A DNA stretch of 64,000 nt from AP-15 sp963703665 (GTDB lineage Bacteria > Pseudomonadota > Alphaproteobacteria > ATCC43930 > CGMCC-115725), in assembly GCA_963703665.1 (NCBI GenBank), contig CAVPFB010000004.1:496001-560000 (forward strand). Reading direction: 5' to 3'. Made by a program: the position numbers and the translations under genes. Below are positions 1 to 8,097 of the stretch, piece after piece. Positions within the stretch are counted from its first letter, which is position 1. Each line of letters starts with the position of its first letter. The notes below the pieces were generated by a model, which was not told the origin of the DNA, searched no databases, and worked only from the letters and a program-made list of their open reading frames with translations.

Positions 1-246
1 ATGCGCGCCAGCATCCGCCGCCCGGTCAGCGCGTTGACCAGGCTCGACTTGCCGACGTTGGAGCGGCCGGCAAAGGCGATCTCCGGCAATGATTTCGGGC
101 GGCAGCGCCGCGGGTTCGGCGGCGCCGGCGACAAAGCTCGCCTCGCGGGCAAACAGGCGCCGTCCTGCCTCAACCAGCTCGGTGTCTGCCGCCCGCGGCG
201 GAAACAGGTCGGCCGGGATCTGTGCCGCCGAATTCTCCGAGGCCAT
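1..246 (-). CDS. engB: GTP-binding protein EngB (YihA/YsxC), 5' part only
   Basis: This is the N-terminal part of the small ribosome-assembly GTPase EngB; the gene runs off the window at position 1. The start ATG is at 246-244, 14 bases after the yidC stop. The reverse strand at about 37-66 encodes the P-loop GRSNVGKSS followed by LVNALTGRRML, which is typical of this family. Between the start and the P-loop the reading frame changes near 88-92: one extra base separates LPPEI from LPEIAFAGRSNVGKSS. The protein is expected to act in the cytoplasm in maturation of the large ribosomal subunit. Linkage to yidC is common in alphaproteobacteria and supports the call. The C-terminal G4/G5 motifs lie outside the window. 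Confidence 0.85.
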   Translation of the reverse strand, partial: MASENSAAQIPADLFPPRAADTELVEAGRRLFAREASFVAGAAEPAALPPEIIAGDRLCRPLQRRQVEPGQRADRAADAGAH

Positions 247-260
247 CGCCGGCGCTGCGC

Positions 261-1994
261 TCAGGCCGCCCCGGCGCGATGCATGATCACCCATTGCTGG
301 GCGACGCTGAGCGTGTTGTTCCACGCCCAGTAGATCACCAGCCCGGCCGGGAAATGCGACAGCATGTAGGTGAACACGACCGGCAGGATCATGAACATCC
401 GCGCCTGCATCGGGTCGACCGGCTGCGGGTTGAGCTTTTGCTGCAGAAACATCGTCACACCCATGATGATCGGCCAGGCGCCGATCATCAGGATCGAGGG
501 CGGGGTGAACGGGATCAGGCCGAAGAGGTTGGCGAAAGAGGTCGGGTCGGGCGCCGACAGATCGTGGATCCAGCCGAAAAACGGCGCATGGCGCATCTCG
601 ATCGTGACGAACAGGACCTTATAGAGCGAGAAGAACACCGGGATTTGGATCACGATCGGCAGGCAGCCGGCCAGCGGGTTCGCGCCGACGCGCTTGTAGA
701 GCGCCATCATCTCCTGCTGCTGGCGCGCCTTGTCGTCCGGAAACCGCTCGCGCAGTTTCTGGATCTCCGGCTGCAACAGCTTCATCTTGCTCATCGCCTT
801 GTAGGACTTGTTGGCGAGCGGAAAGAACAGCAGCTTGACGCAGAAGGTAAACAGCAGGATCGCTAGTCCAAAATTACCGAGCAGCCGGTCGAAGAACTGC
901 AGTGTTAAGAAAATCGGCTTGGTCAGAAAATAAAACCAGCCGAAATCGATGGCGCGGTCGAAGCGCGGGATGCCGGCGGCGGCATAGGAGTCGAGCAGAT
1001 CGACCTCTTTGGCGCCGGCGAAGAAGCGGGTTGTGGTGGCGCTGGTGGCATCGGGCGTCACGGTGCTTTCGGACCCGAGATAGTCGGTCTGGTAATGGTC
1101 GATCCCGTCCTCGGTCGTGTGCGTAAAGCGCGCCTTGATCGCCTCGTTCTGCGGCGGGATCAGCGAGGTCAGCCAGTATTTGTCGGTGAAGCCGAGCCAG
1201 CCGCCGGTGGACGAATAATCGTCGGGCCGACCGGGGCTCAGCGAGGCGTATTTGACCTCCTGCAACGAGCCGTCGAGATAGCCGATCATGCCTTCGAACA
1301 GGATGTAGTAGCCGGCGACCTGCGGGGTGCCGGTGCGGCTGACCAGCCCATAGGGCATCAGCGTGACCGCGGTGCTGCCGGTGTTGCGGACCGCATCCTT
1401 GACCGTGAACATGTAGTTGGAATCGATCGAAATGGTGCGGGTGAAGACGAGACCCTGGCCGTTGTCCCAGGTCAGGGTGACCGGGTTCGACGGGGTCAGC
1501 GGGCCGCCCGAGGCCTTCCACAGAGTCTGCGGCCCCGGCACCTTCACCGACCCGGGTTTCGCTGCGACCCAGCCGAATTCGGCGAAATAGGGGTTCGCAG
1601 TCCCCGGTGGCGATAGCAGCACCACCTCCGGGCTCTTCGGGTTTACGGTCTCGTGATAAGTGGCCAGGGTCAAGTCGTCGAACCGGGCGCCCACCAGCGC
1701 GATCGAGCCGTGCAGTTGTAGCGTGTCGATCTTGACCCGCGGCTGTCCGGCAACGGCCGCCGCCGGCGTTTCTGCCGCGCGGGCCGCCAAGGCGCCCGGG
1801 GCATTGGTCGCATTGGTCGCGCCGGCCGGGGGGGCGCCGGCGGACGTGCCGGGAGCCGATTGTGCGGCCGGCGCGCCGGCCGAGGTCCCGACATGCGGCA
1901 CCGGCGGCGGGTGCAGCCGCTGGAACACGAACTGGAAGCCGATCAGAATCCCGACGGACACCACGATGGCGATCAGGAGGTTGCGCTGTTCCAT
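261..1994 (-). CDS. yidC: Membrane protein insertase YidC
   Basis: YidC/Oxa1-family insertase, 577 residues, the long Gram-negative form. It inserts and folds inner-membrane proteins alone or with SecYEG. An N-terminal membrane anchor (about residues 6-24) is followed by an Ala/Pro/Gly-rich linker (about 30-85) and the large periplasmic beta-domain (about 85-340). The conserved C-terminal insertase core begins near residue 360. The core has the hydrophilic-groove positive charge as Lys387 in the segment TFCVKLLFFPLANKSY (E. coli uses Arg here), then the cytoplasmic MSKMKLLQPEIQKLRERF coiled hairpin and further membrane helices. It lies in the canonical order rpmH-rnpA-yidD-yidC-engB. The frame is intact throughout. 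Confidence 0.98.
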   Translation of the reverse strand: MEQRNLLIAIVVSVGILIGFQFVFQRLHPPPVPHVGTSAGAPAAQSAPGTSAGAPPAGATNATNAPGALAARAAETPAAAVAGQPRVKIDTLQLHGSIALVGARFDDLTLATYHETVNPKSPEVVLLSPPGTANPYFAEFGWVAAKPGSVKVPGPQTLWKASGGPLTPSNPVTLTWDNGQGLVFTRTISIDSNYMFTVKDAVRNTGSTAVTLMPYGLVSRTGTPQVAGYYILFEGMIGYLDGSLQEVKYASLSPGRPDDYSSTGGWLGFTDKYWLTSLIPPQNEAIKARFTHTTEDGIDHYQTDYLGSESTVTPDATSATTTRFFAGAKEVDLLDSYAAAGIPRFDRAIDFGWFYFLTKPIFLTLQFFDRLLGNFGLAILLFTFCVKLLFFPLANKSYKAMSKMKLLQPEIQKLRERFPDDKARQQQEMMALYKRVGANPLAGCLPIVIQIPVFFSLYKVLFVTIEMRHAPFFGWIHDLSAPDPTSFANLFGLIPFTPPSILMIGAWPIIMGVTMFLQQKLNPQPVDPMQARMFMILPVVFTYMLSHFPAGLVIYWAWNNTLSVAQQWVIMHRAGAA

Positions 1995-2015
1995 TTCGGA
2001 CCGGACCGGCGGGGC

Positions 2016-2333
2016 TCAGGTTTCGCTGTCGACGGGGCAATCGGCCGGTTTGGCGGTGGGCCGCGGCGATCTTGCCGGCCATATTGATAGCATGGGCGCC
2101 GGCACCGGATCGTAGCCGCTGCCGCCCCAGGGCTGGCAACGGGCGAGGCGCCACAGCGCGAGGCCGCCGCCGCGCAACGCGCCGTGCAGCCCGAGCGCTT
2201 CGATCGCGTAATCCGAGCAGGTCGGCAGAAAGCGGCAGGAGGGCGGCCGCAACGGCGACACAAAAAGCTGATAGGCGCGCACGCCGGCTCTGACGGCCGA
2301 ACTCAGCATGCCTCCACGGTGTTGCCGCTCCAT
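2016..2333 (-). CDS. yidD: Membrane protein insertion efficiency factor YidD
   Basis: Small YidD-family protein (105 residues; the family is usually 70-90) thought to assist YidC-dependent insertion. The signature SPLRPPSCRFLPTCSDYA lies near residues 26-43 and CQPWGGSGYDPVP near 66-78, with the three conserved cysteines present. The C-terminal extension after about residue 80 is Pro/Arg-rich and not conserved. The gene sits one base from the rnpA stop (2335) and 21 bases before yidC, so it is almost certainly cotranscribed with both. Confidence 0.93.
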   Translation of the reverse strand: MERQHRGGMLSSAVRAGVRAYQLFVSPLRPPSCRFLPTCSDYAIEALGLHGALRGGGLALWRLARCQPWGGSGYDPVPAPMLSIWPARSPRPTAKPADCPVDSET

Positions 2334-2334
2334 C

Positions 2335-2724
2335 TCATTCCTCCAGCACGGCGCGTGACCGGCGTCCCGCGGTGCTCCGCTCGATCCTGCGCAGCGCTGC
2401 CGCGAGATCGTCGAGGAGAGCCGCGTAGGGCCGTTCGGCCGTCCCCGAGCGGGCGATCAGCACATAATCGGTACCGGGGTTTCCCCGATCTGCCAGGATC
2501 TCGGCCGCCGCCTCGCGCAGCCGTCGCTTTGCCCGATTGCGGATCACCGCATTGCCTACCTTTCGGCTCGCGGTAAACCCGACCCGCAACCCGGAGCCGC
2601 CGATCCGGCCGGGCGGCTGCGGCGCGGCCTGCAAGATCAGGCCCGGCGTCACCACCTTGTTTCGGGTCGCGGCAACCCGCAGGAAATCGGCCCGGACCTT
2701 GAGTTTCGCAAGCGCGCCGCGCAC
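2335..2724 (-). CDS. rnpA: Ribonuclease P protein component
   Basis: RnpA, 129 residues, the protein subunit that binds the RNase P RNA and helps 5' maturation of tRNA precursors. The RNR signature is clear in VGNAVIRNRAKRRLREA, preceded by GFTASRKVG. A short Pro/Gly insertion (about residues 33-45) is typical of alphaproteobacterial forms. It lies 41 bases downstream of rpmH and is read from the same promoter. Confidence 0.96.
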   Translation of the reverse strand: MRGALAKLKVRADFLRVAATRNKVVTPGLILQAAPQPPGRIGGSGLRVGFTASRKVGNAVIRNRAKRRLREAAAEILADRGNPGTDYVLIARSGTAERPYAALLDDLAAALRRIERSTAGRRSRAVLEE

Positions 2725-2765
2725 GGATTACCGCCCGGCGGGTGCGAGCGGCAAAAGATCCCGCC

Positions 2766-2900
2766 TCAGGCTGAGAGCCGCTTGCGGCCCTTCGCTCGCC
2801 TGGCGGCGAGCACGCGCCGGCCGGCGGCCGTCGCCATCCGCGCCCGGAACCCGTGGCGCCGCTTGCGAACGAGGTTGCTGGGCTGGTAAGTGCGCTTCAC
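2766..2900 (-). CDS. rpmH: 50S ribosomal protein L34
   Basis: A 44-residue, very basic protein that reads VKRTYQPSNLVRKRRHGFRA from its start and ends KGRKRLSA, which is diagnostic for L34. The start is GTG at 2900-2898 and the stop TGA at 2768-2766. It is the first gene of the rpmH-rnpA-yidD-yidC-engB cluster, as in most bacteria. A longer open frame over the same bases is a shadow. Confidence 0.97.
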   Translation of the reverse strand: MKRTYQPSNLVRKRRHGFRARMATAAGRRVLAARRAKGRKRLSA

Positions 2901-2943
2901 GGCACCGGCTCCGATTGCGGGATCTCTGTCGAGCGGAGGCGGC

Positions 2944-2973
2944 TATATAAGAGAGGCAGTGAGTCCAAGTCAA
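2944..2973 (-). promoter_or_regulatory. Sigma70-type promoter of the rpmH operon
   Basis: On the minus strand TTGACT (2973-2968) is followed after 18 bases by TATATA (2949-2944). TTATAT at 17-base spacing overlaps it. Transcription would start near 2937, giving a leader of about 37 bases before the rpmH GTG at 2900. This is the closest match to a housekeeping promoter seen in the window and fits the high expression expected for L34. Confidence 0.7.
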
Positions 2974-3114
2974 CGCCGGCTCGGGTTCGCCCGGGGGATG
3001 GTGGTACAGGAGATGGCGGTTCATGGAATGGCCGGCGTCGTTGAGGCGTTCGGCTTGAGCGGCGGCGGCGGTCATGCGATGACGGGCCAATCATGCGGAG
3101 CAATGTGAGCGCCG

Positions 3115-4083
3115 ATGTTGGATGATGCGACGGTCGAGGCTGCCGATCGTGCCGCCCGGGTGTGGGCTGCCGCCGAACCCGGGCCGATCGTTCCAGGCAG
3201 CGAGGCGCACAAGACCGCATTTTGCCGGATGCTGCTCGACACCCACAACCGCTACAAGCCCTCGATCATCGATTGGCCGGGGCTCGATGGCGAGGCGCGC
3301 GACCGCCTCGTCAGCCTGCCGATCTGGGACATCGCCGTGCAGACCGAAGGCAAGGCCCGTCTGCGGGTGCTCAGCTACGGCGAGACGGTTGCCGACCCGC
3401 TGCTGCGCCAGGCGATCGAGCTCGACGGACGCGAGGAGGGACGGCACAAGGAGGTGCTCTCCAACCTGGTCGCGGCCTACGGCATCCCGCTCGCCCCCGA
3501 ACCGGACTACGTGCGCCCGCGCGATCCCGAATGGGCCTTCATGGTCACCGGGTTCAGCGAGTGCATCGACAGCTTCTTTGCCTTTGGCCTGTTCGCGCTG
3601 GCCAAGCGGTCCGGCTTCTTTCCGCCGGCTCTGGTCGACACCTTTGAGCCGGTCATGCAGGAAGAAGGCCGCCACATCCTGTTCTTCGTCAACTGGGCGG
3701 CGTGGCACCGGCGCCGGCTGCCGCTGTGGCGGCGCCCGCTGTTCCTGGTCAAGACGCTGGCGGTCTGGGCCTTTCTGATCTGGGAGCGCATCGGCATCGC
3801 CCGCGGCGTCGGCGAGGCGGCGGCGACCGACGGCGCCGAGGGATCGGCGCCGCAGGACAACAACTTCACCTTGACCGGCGGCAAGTCTCTGGGCGCGGTC
3901 GATCTGTCCCCGGCGGCGCTGATCGAGATCTGCCTGGCCGAGAACGATCGGCGGCTCGCCGGATACGATCCGCGGCTGCTGCGGCCCAAAACCGTGCCGC
4001 GACTGATGCGCTTGGCCCTCCGCATGATGCTCTTGGCCCGCCGCCTGATGCGGTGGCGCGGCACGGCCGCGGCCTCGTCATGA
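3115..4083 (+). CDS. Ferritin-like di-iron protein, copy 1
   Basis: A 322-residue soluble protein with two ExxH motifs, E108-G-R-H111 and E184-G-R-H187. Further acidic residues lie upstream of each (E102, E178). This is the ligand pattern of a carboxylate-bridged di-iron four-helix bundle of the ferritin-like superfamily. The substrate is unknown; such proteins may be oxidases, hydroxylases or iron-binding. There is no signal peptide. The stop overlaps the start of the next gene (ATGA at 4080-4083), and the next gene is a clear paralogue, so the two products may form a heteromer or act in sequence. Divergent from rpmH. Confidence 0.8.
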   Translation: MLDDATVEAADRAARVWAAAEPGPIVPGSEAHKTAFCRMLLDTHNRYKPSIIDWPGLDGEARDRLVSLPIWDIAVQTEGKARLRVLSYGETVADPLLRQAIELDGREEGRHKEVLSNLVAAYGIPLAPEPDYVRPRDPEWAFMVTGFSECIDSFFAFGLFALAKRSGFFPPALVDTFEPVMQEEGRHILFFVNWAAWHRRRLPLWRRPLFLVKTLAVWAFLIWERIGIARGVGEAAATDGAEGSAPQDNNFTLTGGKSLGAVDLSPAALIEICLAENDRRLAGYDPRLLRPKTVPRLMRLALRMMLLARRLMRWRGTAAASS

Positions 4084-4922
4084 AAATCGGCTCGGAGGAG
4101 CACAAAAAGCGGTTCTGCGATCAGTTCATTGCGAGCCACGATCGGTACGATCCCGAGACCCTGGTCTGGCCCGATCTCGACCAGGCGGCGCTGGCCCGGC
4201 TGCGGGCGATTCCGTTCTGGCCGGAAGTGCTCTACACCGAGCGGCGCGCCGGCGCCATCGTCGACGCCTATGCGGCGAAGATCGCCGATCCCCTGGTGCG
4301 CGAGGCGGTCATGCTGCAGGGCTTCGAGGAGGCCCGCCACGCCCGTCTGCTGCGGCTGATGATCCGCCGCTACGGCATCGCCGCCGAAGAATCGCCGATC
4401 GAGCCGCCGGGGCCCGATCTCTACCGCGCTTTCGCCGATTTCGGCTATGGCGAGTGCCTCGACGCGTTTCTCGGGTTCGGCGTGTTTCAGATCGCCCGGC
4501 GGGCAGAATTTCTGCCCGAGCCGATGTTCGCGATTTTCGAAACCCTGATGCACGAGGAAAACCGGCACATCGTCTTCTTTGTCAATTGGATGGCTTGGGA
4601 GCAGGCGCGTCGCGGACGGCGCCCGCGGTGGCTGCGCTCGGTGGTCGCGGCGCGCTACTATTGGCGGGCCATCGGCCGGCTGCTGGGGACCGTGCGGCGC
4701 GGTCGGGCGGCGGATGACGGCAGGGACTTCTCGGCGACCGAAGCGAGTGTTTTCCTCGACGGCTTTTCGCTGCGCGGCCTGATCGAGGAGTGCTGCGCCG
4801 AGCATGCCCGGCGGATGCAGGCCTTCGACCCCGATCTGCTGCAGCCGCGCCTGCTGCCGAGGCTCGGCGCGGCGGCCCTGGCCGGGGTGCGCCTCGGAGC
4901 GCGGGCGCGCGGCTCGCGCTGA
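4080..4922 (+). CDS. Ferritin-like di-iron protein, copy 2
   Basis: A 280-residue paralogue of the preceding gene. It shares the layout HKxxFCxxxxxxHxRY near the N-terminus, the ExxH motifs E84-A-R-H87 and E160-N-R-H163, and the block HIVFFVNWMAW after the second motif (HILFFVNWAAW in copy 1). It starts at the ATG at 4080, four bases inside copy 1, which implies translational coupling. It lacks the N-terminal 25 or so residues of copy 1. Its reaction is not known. The HpnL-like gene 6 bases downstream suggests a membrane-lipid or isoprenoid context, which is inference only. Confidence 0.78.
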   Translation: MKIGSEEHKKRFCDQFIASHDRYDPETLVWPDLDQAALARLRAIPFWPEVLYTERRAGAIVDAYAAKIADPLVREAVMLQGFEEARHARLLRLMIRRYGIAAEESPIEPPGPDLYRAFADFGYGECLDAFLGFGVFQIARRAEFLPEPMFAIFETLMHEENRHIVFFVNWMAWEQARRGRRPRWLRSVVAARYYWRAIGRLLGTVRRGRAADDGRDFSATEASVFLDGFSLRGLIEECCAEHARRMQAFDPDLLQPRLLPRLGAAALAGVRLGARARGSR

Positions 4923-4928
4923 CCGCAG

Positions 4929-6053
4929 ATGAAGCCGGTTTCGCTCCTGGCGGCTGCGATCGGGCTCGGACTGGTCGGCGCGCTCGTGGTCCATTTTGGC
5001 GCCGACGCGGTGTTCCGTTCCCTGCTCGCGCTGGGCTGGGCTGGTTTTGCCGCGGTCTGTGTGATCCAAGCGGCACTGATCGCGGTAATGGGGATCGCCT
5101 GGTGGACGCTGCTGCCGGGGACGAGCCCATGGCCTGCGATCTGGGCGCGGCTCGTTCGCGATTCGGCATCCGAGGTGCTGCCGCTGTCGCAGGTCGGCGG
5201 CTATGTCGCGGGCGCGCGGGCGATCGTCGTCGCCGGGATTTCCAGCAGCACCGCCGCGGCGAGCACGATCGTCGACGTCACCCTCGAATTCCTCGCCCAG
5301 ATCGCCTACACCGCAATCGCCTTGGCTTGGCTGCTGCACCTCGAACCGCGGGCGCGGGTTGCGGCCCCGGTGGCGATCGGTCTCGCTGTCGCTGCGTGTC
5401 TCGCCGCCGGGTTTTTGCTGACGCAACGCCGCGGCTTTGGCGTGCTCGACCGCTTCGCTGGCGCGCTCGGCCAGGGCTGGGCGGAGCGGACGGCGGCAGG
5501 GGCTGCGGCCCTGCACGCGGCGATCACCCTAATTTATGGGCGTTCGCCCCGGCTGTGGGTCAGCTTCGCCCTTCACCTGATCTGCTGGGTGGCGAGCGCG
5601 GCCGAGATCTGGCTGGCGCTGCGCTTGATCGGCGCGCCGCTCGACTTTGGCGCGGTTCTGGTGATCGAGAGCCTGCTCTACGCGATCCGCAGCGTCGCCT
5701 TCGCGGTGCCGAACGCGGTCGGGGTCCAGGAGGGCGCCTATGTTCTGCTCGGCCTCAGTTTTGGTTTGACTCCGGACACCGCCCTGGCCCTGTCGTTGCT
5801 GAAGCGCGGGCGCGACTTGGCGATCGGGCTGCCGGTGCTCGGCGCCTGGCAGCTGATCGAAGGCGGACGCCTGTGGCGCCGTACCGGTCGGCCCCGCGCC
5901 GTCTCGCGCAAGGAAACCCCGGTCGCAATGACCGGGGTTTCCATTCCTGCACCCGGAGGAAAGGGCAGGGCCATGCGCATCGTCTCGGAGGACCATCGGG
6001 GAGACATGACGATGCAGACGCATAATGGAGGAGCCTCGTATAAGTTGCAATAG
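4929..6053 (+). CDS. HpnL-like flippase-family membrane protein
   Basis: A polytopic membrane protein of the lysylphosphatidylglycerol-synthase-TM/UPF0104 flippase-like superfamily, most like HpnL, which is linked to hopanoid handling. Segments such as EVLPLSQVGGYVAGARAI (about residues 79-96) and VPNAVGVQEGAYVLLGLSFG (about 260-279) are family hallmarks. About eight hydrophobic segments span residues 5-310. The last 40 or so residues (after GRLWRRTGRP) are hydrophilic and unlike the family. They are encoded across and beyond a strong hairpin at 5912-5942, so the true end may lie near 5900 if a base error exists there. Its start is 6 bases after the ferritin-like pair. Confidence 0.75.
   Translation: MKPVSLLAAAIGLGLVGALVVHFGADAVFRSLLALGWAGFAAVCVIQAALIAVMGIAWWTLLPGTSPWPAIWARLVRDSASEVLPLSQVGGYVAGARAIVVAGISSSTAAASTIVDVTLEFLAQIAYTAIALAWLLHLEPRARVAAPVAIGLAVAACLAAGFLLTQRRGFGVLDRFAGALGQGWAERTAAGAAALHAAITLIYGRSPRLWVSFALHLICWVASAAEIWLALRLIGAPLDFGAVLVIESLLYAIRSVAFAVPNAVGVQEGAYVLLGLSFGLTPDTALALSLLKRGRDLAIGLPVLGAWQLIEGGRLWRRTGRPRAVSRKETPVAMTGVSIPAPGGKGRAMRIVSEDHRGDMTMQTHNGGASYKLQ
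5912..5942 (+). terminator. Strong hairpin, probable terminator
   Basis: A perfect 13-bp inverted repeat, GGAAACCCCGGTC (5912-5924) and GACCGGGGTTTCC (5930-5942), with a 5-base loop. It has the form of a transcription terminator for the 3115-6053 operon, but lies inside the open frame of the HpnL-like gene and has only a short T run in its 3' arm. Confidence 0.6.
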
Positions 6054-6233
6054 ATGTCTCTTTAATTAACTACGTATCTTGGATAGTCCGCTAGCCCGGC
6101 AAGGGCGCGAGCAAATCGCTGTTTTGTTTCGTCGGATGCACGGTTTCAAAGCGTGCCGCTTCACGCGAAGGTGAACGCGCTGCGATTGCGGGAACGCTAG
6201 CATCGGCTTCCTTCTTGGCCGTGCCGGATCCCG

Positions 6234-6950
6234 ATGCCCGACGCTTCCCCGCCGCAAACCGGCATTTCCGTGCGCCGCCTCGTGCCGCTGGCGCTGCTCC
6301 TCGCTGCCGGAATTGCGTTCGTCGTCACCGGCGGGCACCACTATCTGACGTTTGCCGCGCTCGCCGACAATCGTGAGCGGCTGTGCGACCTCGCCGCGCG
6401 CTGGGGTTGGATCGCTGCCCTTCTCTACGTCGCGGCCTATGCCGCGCTGGTCGCCTTGTCGGTCCCGGGCGGGGCGGTGTTGACGATCGCCGGCGGCTTT
6501 CTGTTCGGGACCTGGATCGGCGGAGCGTGCGCGGTCGTCGGCGCGACCTTGGGTGCGACCGCGGTCTTTGTCGCCGCCCGCGCCGGGCTGGGCGGCCTGG
6601 CCAGGCGCACCGGGCCCTTCTTCGGCAAGCTCGAGGCCGGGTTTCGCGACGACGCGTTCAATTATCTTCTCGTGCTGCGCCTGGTCCCGCTGTTTCCGTT
6701 CTGGCTGGTCAATCTGGTACCGGCTTTGGCCGGAGTCGGCCTGCCGACCTACGTGATCGCAACGCTGCTCGGCATCATGCCGGCGACCTTCGTCTATGCC
6801 GGCCTCGGCAACGGGCTCGGCAATGTGGTCGAGACGCCGGATCTCGGGATCGTCTTTCGCCCGAGCGTGCTGCTGCCGATCCTCGCCCTCGCCGTGCTCG
6901 CCCTCGTTCCGGTGTGGTACCGGCATCGGCGCCGTAAGCGGAGCCGATGA
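6234..6950 (+). CDS. TVP38/TMEM64 (VTT-domain) membrane protein
   Basis: A 238-residue DedA-superfamily inner-membrane protein. A first membrane segment (about residues 14-34) is followed by the VTT domain with the characteristic SVPGGAVLTIAGGFLFG (about residues 76-92), a re-entrant loop, and LVLRLVPLFPFWLVNLVPAL (about 145-164). A last helix precedes the basic tail HRRRKRSR. The family is implicated in lipid scrambling or membrane homeostasis; no substrate can be inferred. It stands alone, 180 bases after the HpnL-like gene. An 8-bp inverted repeat downstream (6956-6963 and 6989-6996) has no T tract and is a weak terminator candidate. Confidence 0.88.
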   Translation: MPDASPPQTGISVRRLVPLALLLAAGIAFVVTGGHHYLTFAALADNRERLCDLAARWGWIAALLYVAAYAALVALSVPGGAVLTIAGGFLFGTWIGGACAVVGATLGATAVFVAARAGLGGLARRTGPFFGKLEAGFRDDAFNYLLVLRLVPLFPFWLVNLVPALAGVGLPTYVIATLLGIMPATFVYAGLGNGLGNVVETPDLGIVFRPSVLLPILALAVLALVPVWYRHRRRKRSR

Positions 6951-7052
6951 CTGCCGCCCCCTCGCCGCTGCCGCATTGCCGACACGTTGAGGGGGCGCAC
7001 CGCGCTTGCCTCGCGCTGCTGGCTCGCGCTACTCCGTGTCGCAGCGATCGCG

Positions 7053-7153
7053 AGCGGAGGGAACGAGATGATTTCGGGCGAGTTCGCCGTCGTTGGCAAT
7101 GTCGGCATTTCCCATCCGATCCGACGACAGCCCGGCCGCTCGGGCCTCAATTA
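7053..7153 (+). pseudogene. Decayed 5' end of a tcuA-like flavoprotein gene
   Basis: The bases GAGCGGAGGGAACGAGATGAT recur exactly at about 7053-7073 and 8229-8249, covering the ribosome-binding site and start codon of the intact flavoprotein gene. Downstream identity continues imperfectly: MISGEFAVVGNVGI here against MIAGEFDVVVVGAGNAGM there, after which this copy diverges and stops at 7153. Upstream, partial similarity also reaches back about 50 bases. It is a truncated, non-functional copy that now abuts the 3' end of the AT-rich nuclease gene. Confidence 0.65.
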
Positions 7154-8097
7154 GGCACCACTATCACAGTTACGGCAATTCTGCCATGCATACTGGAAAG
7201 GTCGTGTTCAAGACCAGAGGGATTCGCGATATTTCTATCAGGATCGTAGACCAAACAATATAAGGTCGAACAGTCTGGGTGCGCTTGGTATTTTGCGATA
7301 TCGATAATCAGCTGTTCACCAATGTGTTTGTCGCGCAATTTCGCATTGGCGAACTTCACTTCGATGGCAGCTTTCTCGGCCTTTAACAGGAAATCGATTC
7401 TGGAAGCTGTACCCGCATAGCTTGGCGTGTACTCTTCCGGTCGGACATCCTCGAAATACGCCAGCAAAATTGCATGCAACAGATCCTGAACATCGTACTC
7501 GTCGGCGATTTGGTATGGCGATCTACCTTCATGCCGGCGTCGAAGCTGCCGTGTGACTTTGTCAAAATTCCGCAAAACATGCTTGATGATCCGAGAAATA
7601 TTAAATTCTTGCTGCTTGATAGGGTCATTTCCGTCTGGTTGCTTCCTTTCAGCCTTAGCATCGGCTTTCTCATGCCACCCCAGTTCACCAAACTTGAAGG
7701 AGATCGTATCGAGAAGGTCCTTTAGTCCATAGCCGTAGAAGGACGTCCGCTCGATGCTATATCGTATATCAGCAGATACGGTTATGTGTAATTGGCCGGT
7801 GACTTCCTGAACCCCGAAGCGTTTGCAGACCTCTATGATAGCAAAATGGCAATCTTTATCCTTATTACTCACCAGTGCTTCCCAACCTTTTACACGACAA
7901 GAGGTTAGGACTGTTTTGATCACCTTCTGGTAACGCTCTTGCGTCGGATCTGGCTTCAGTTTTCTTTCGTGTACAGAACACAATCCAGATTTCCTGGGAG
8001 GCCGTAAGCACCTTCGTCCGCCGGCTGTGAAGGCGCTGCAGGTTTCAGTTTCAGTTTCCATGACAAGCATGCCCCACCCAACGCAGATTTGCATCAA
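7147..8097 (-). CDS. DpnII/MboI-like PD-(D/E)XK nuclease with N-terminal Cys/His motif
   Basis: A protein of up to 316 residues. The C-terminal part carries SRIDFLLKAEKAAIEVKFAN (about residues 231-250), which fits a PD-(D/E)XK core (D, then E-V-K). It is followed by LRDKHIGEQLIIDIAKYQAHP, resembling the DpnII/MboI-type restriction-endonuclease domain found in many defence proteins. The N-terminus has CSAFTAGGRRC...C..H in a C-x9-C-x9-C-x2-H arrangement, probably zinc binding. The start is uncertain; Met10 (8070) or Met13 (8061) are alternatives to 8097. The gene is clearly AT-richer than all neighbours, has no methyltransferase beside it, and lies between two copies of a flavoprotein 5' end. 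It was probably acquired horizontally and may be an orphan or abortive-infection-type defence nuclease. Confidence 0.72.
   Translation of the reverse strand: MMQICVGWGMLVMETETETCSAFTAGGRRCLRPPRKSGLCSVHERKLKPDPTQERYQKVIKTVLTSCRVKGWEALVSNKDKDCHFAIIEVCKRFGVQEVTGQLHITVSADIRYSIERTSFYGYGLKDLLDTISFKFGELGWHEKADAKAERKQPDGNDPIKQQEFNISRIIKHVLRNFDKVTRQLRRRHEGRSPYQIADEYDVQDLLHAILLAYFEDVRPEEYTPSYAGTASRIDFLLKAEKAAIEVKFANAKLRDKHIGEQLIIDIAKYQAHPDCSTLYCLVYDPDRNIANPSGLEHDLSSMHGRIAVTVIVVPN

Noticed and set aside
3507..5516. A 669-codon minus-strand frame opposite the ferritin-like genes
   Set aside because: Antisense shadow; the plus strand has conserved di-iron motifs and coupled starts.
6989..6996. Inverted repeat with 6956-6963 as terminator of the TVP38-like gene
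   Set aside because: Only 8 bp with a 25-base loop and no T tract; too weak to list as a terminator.
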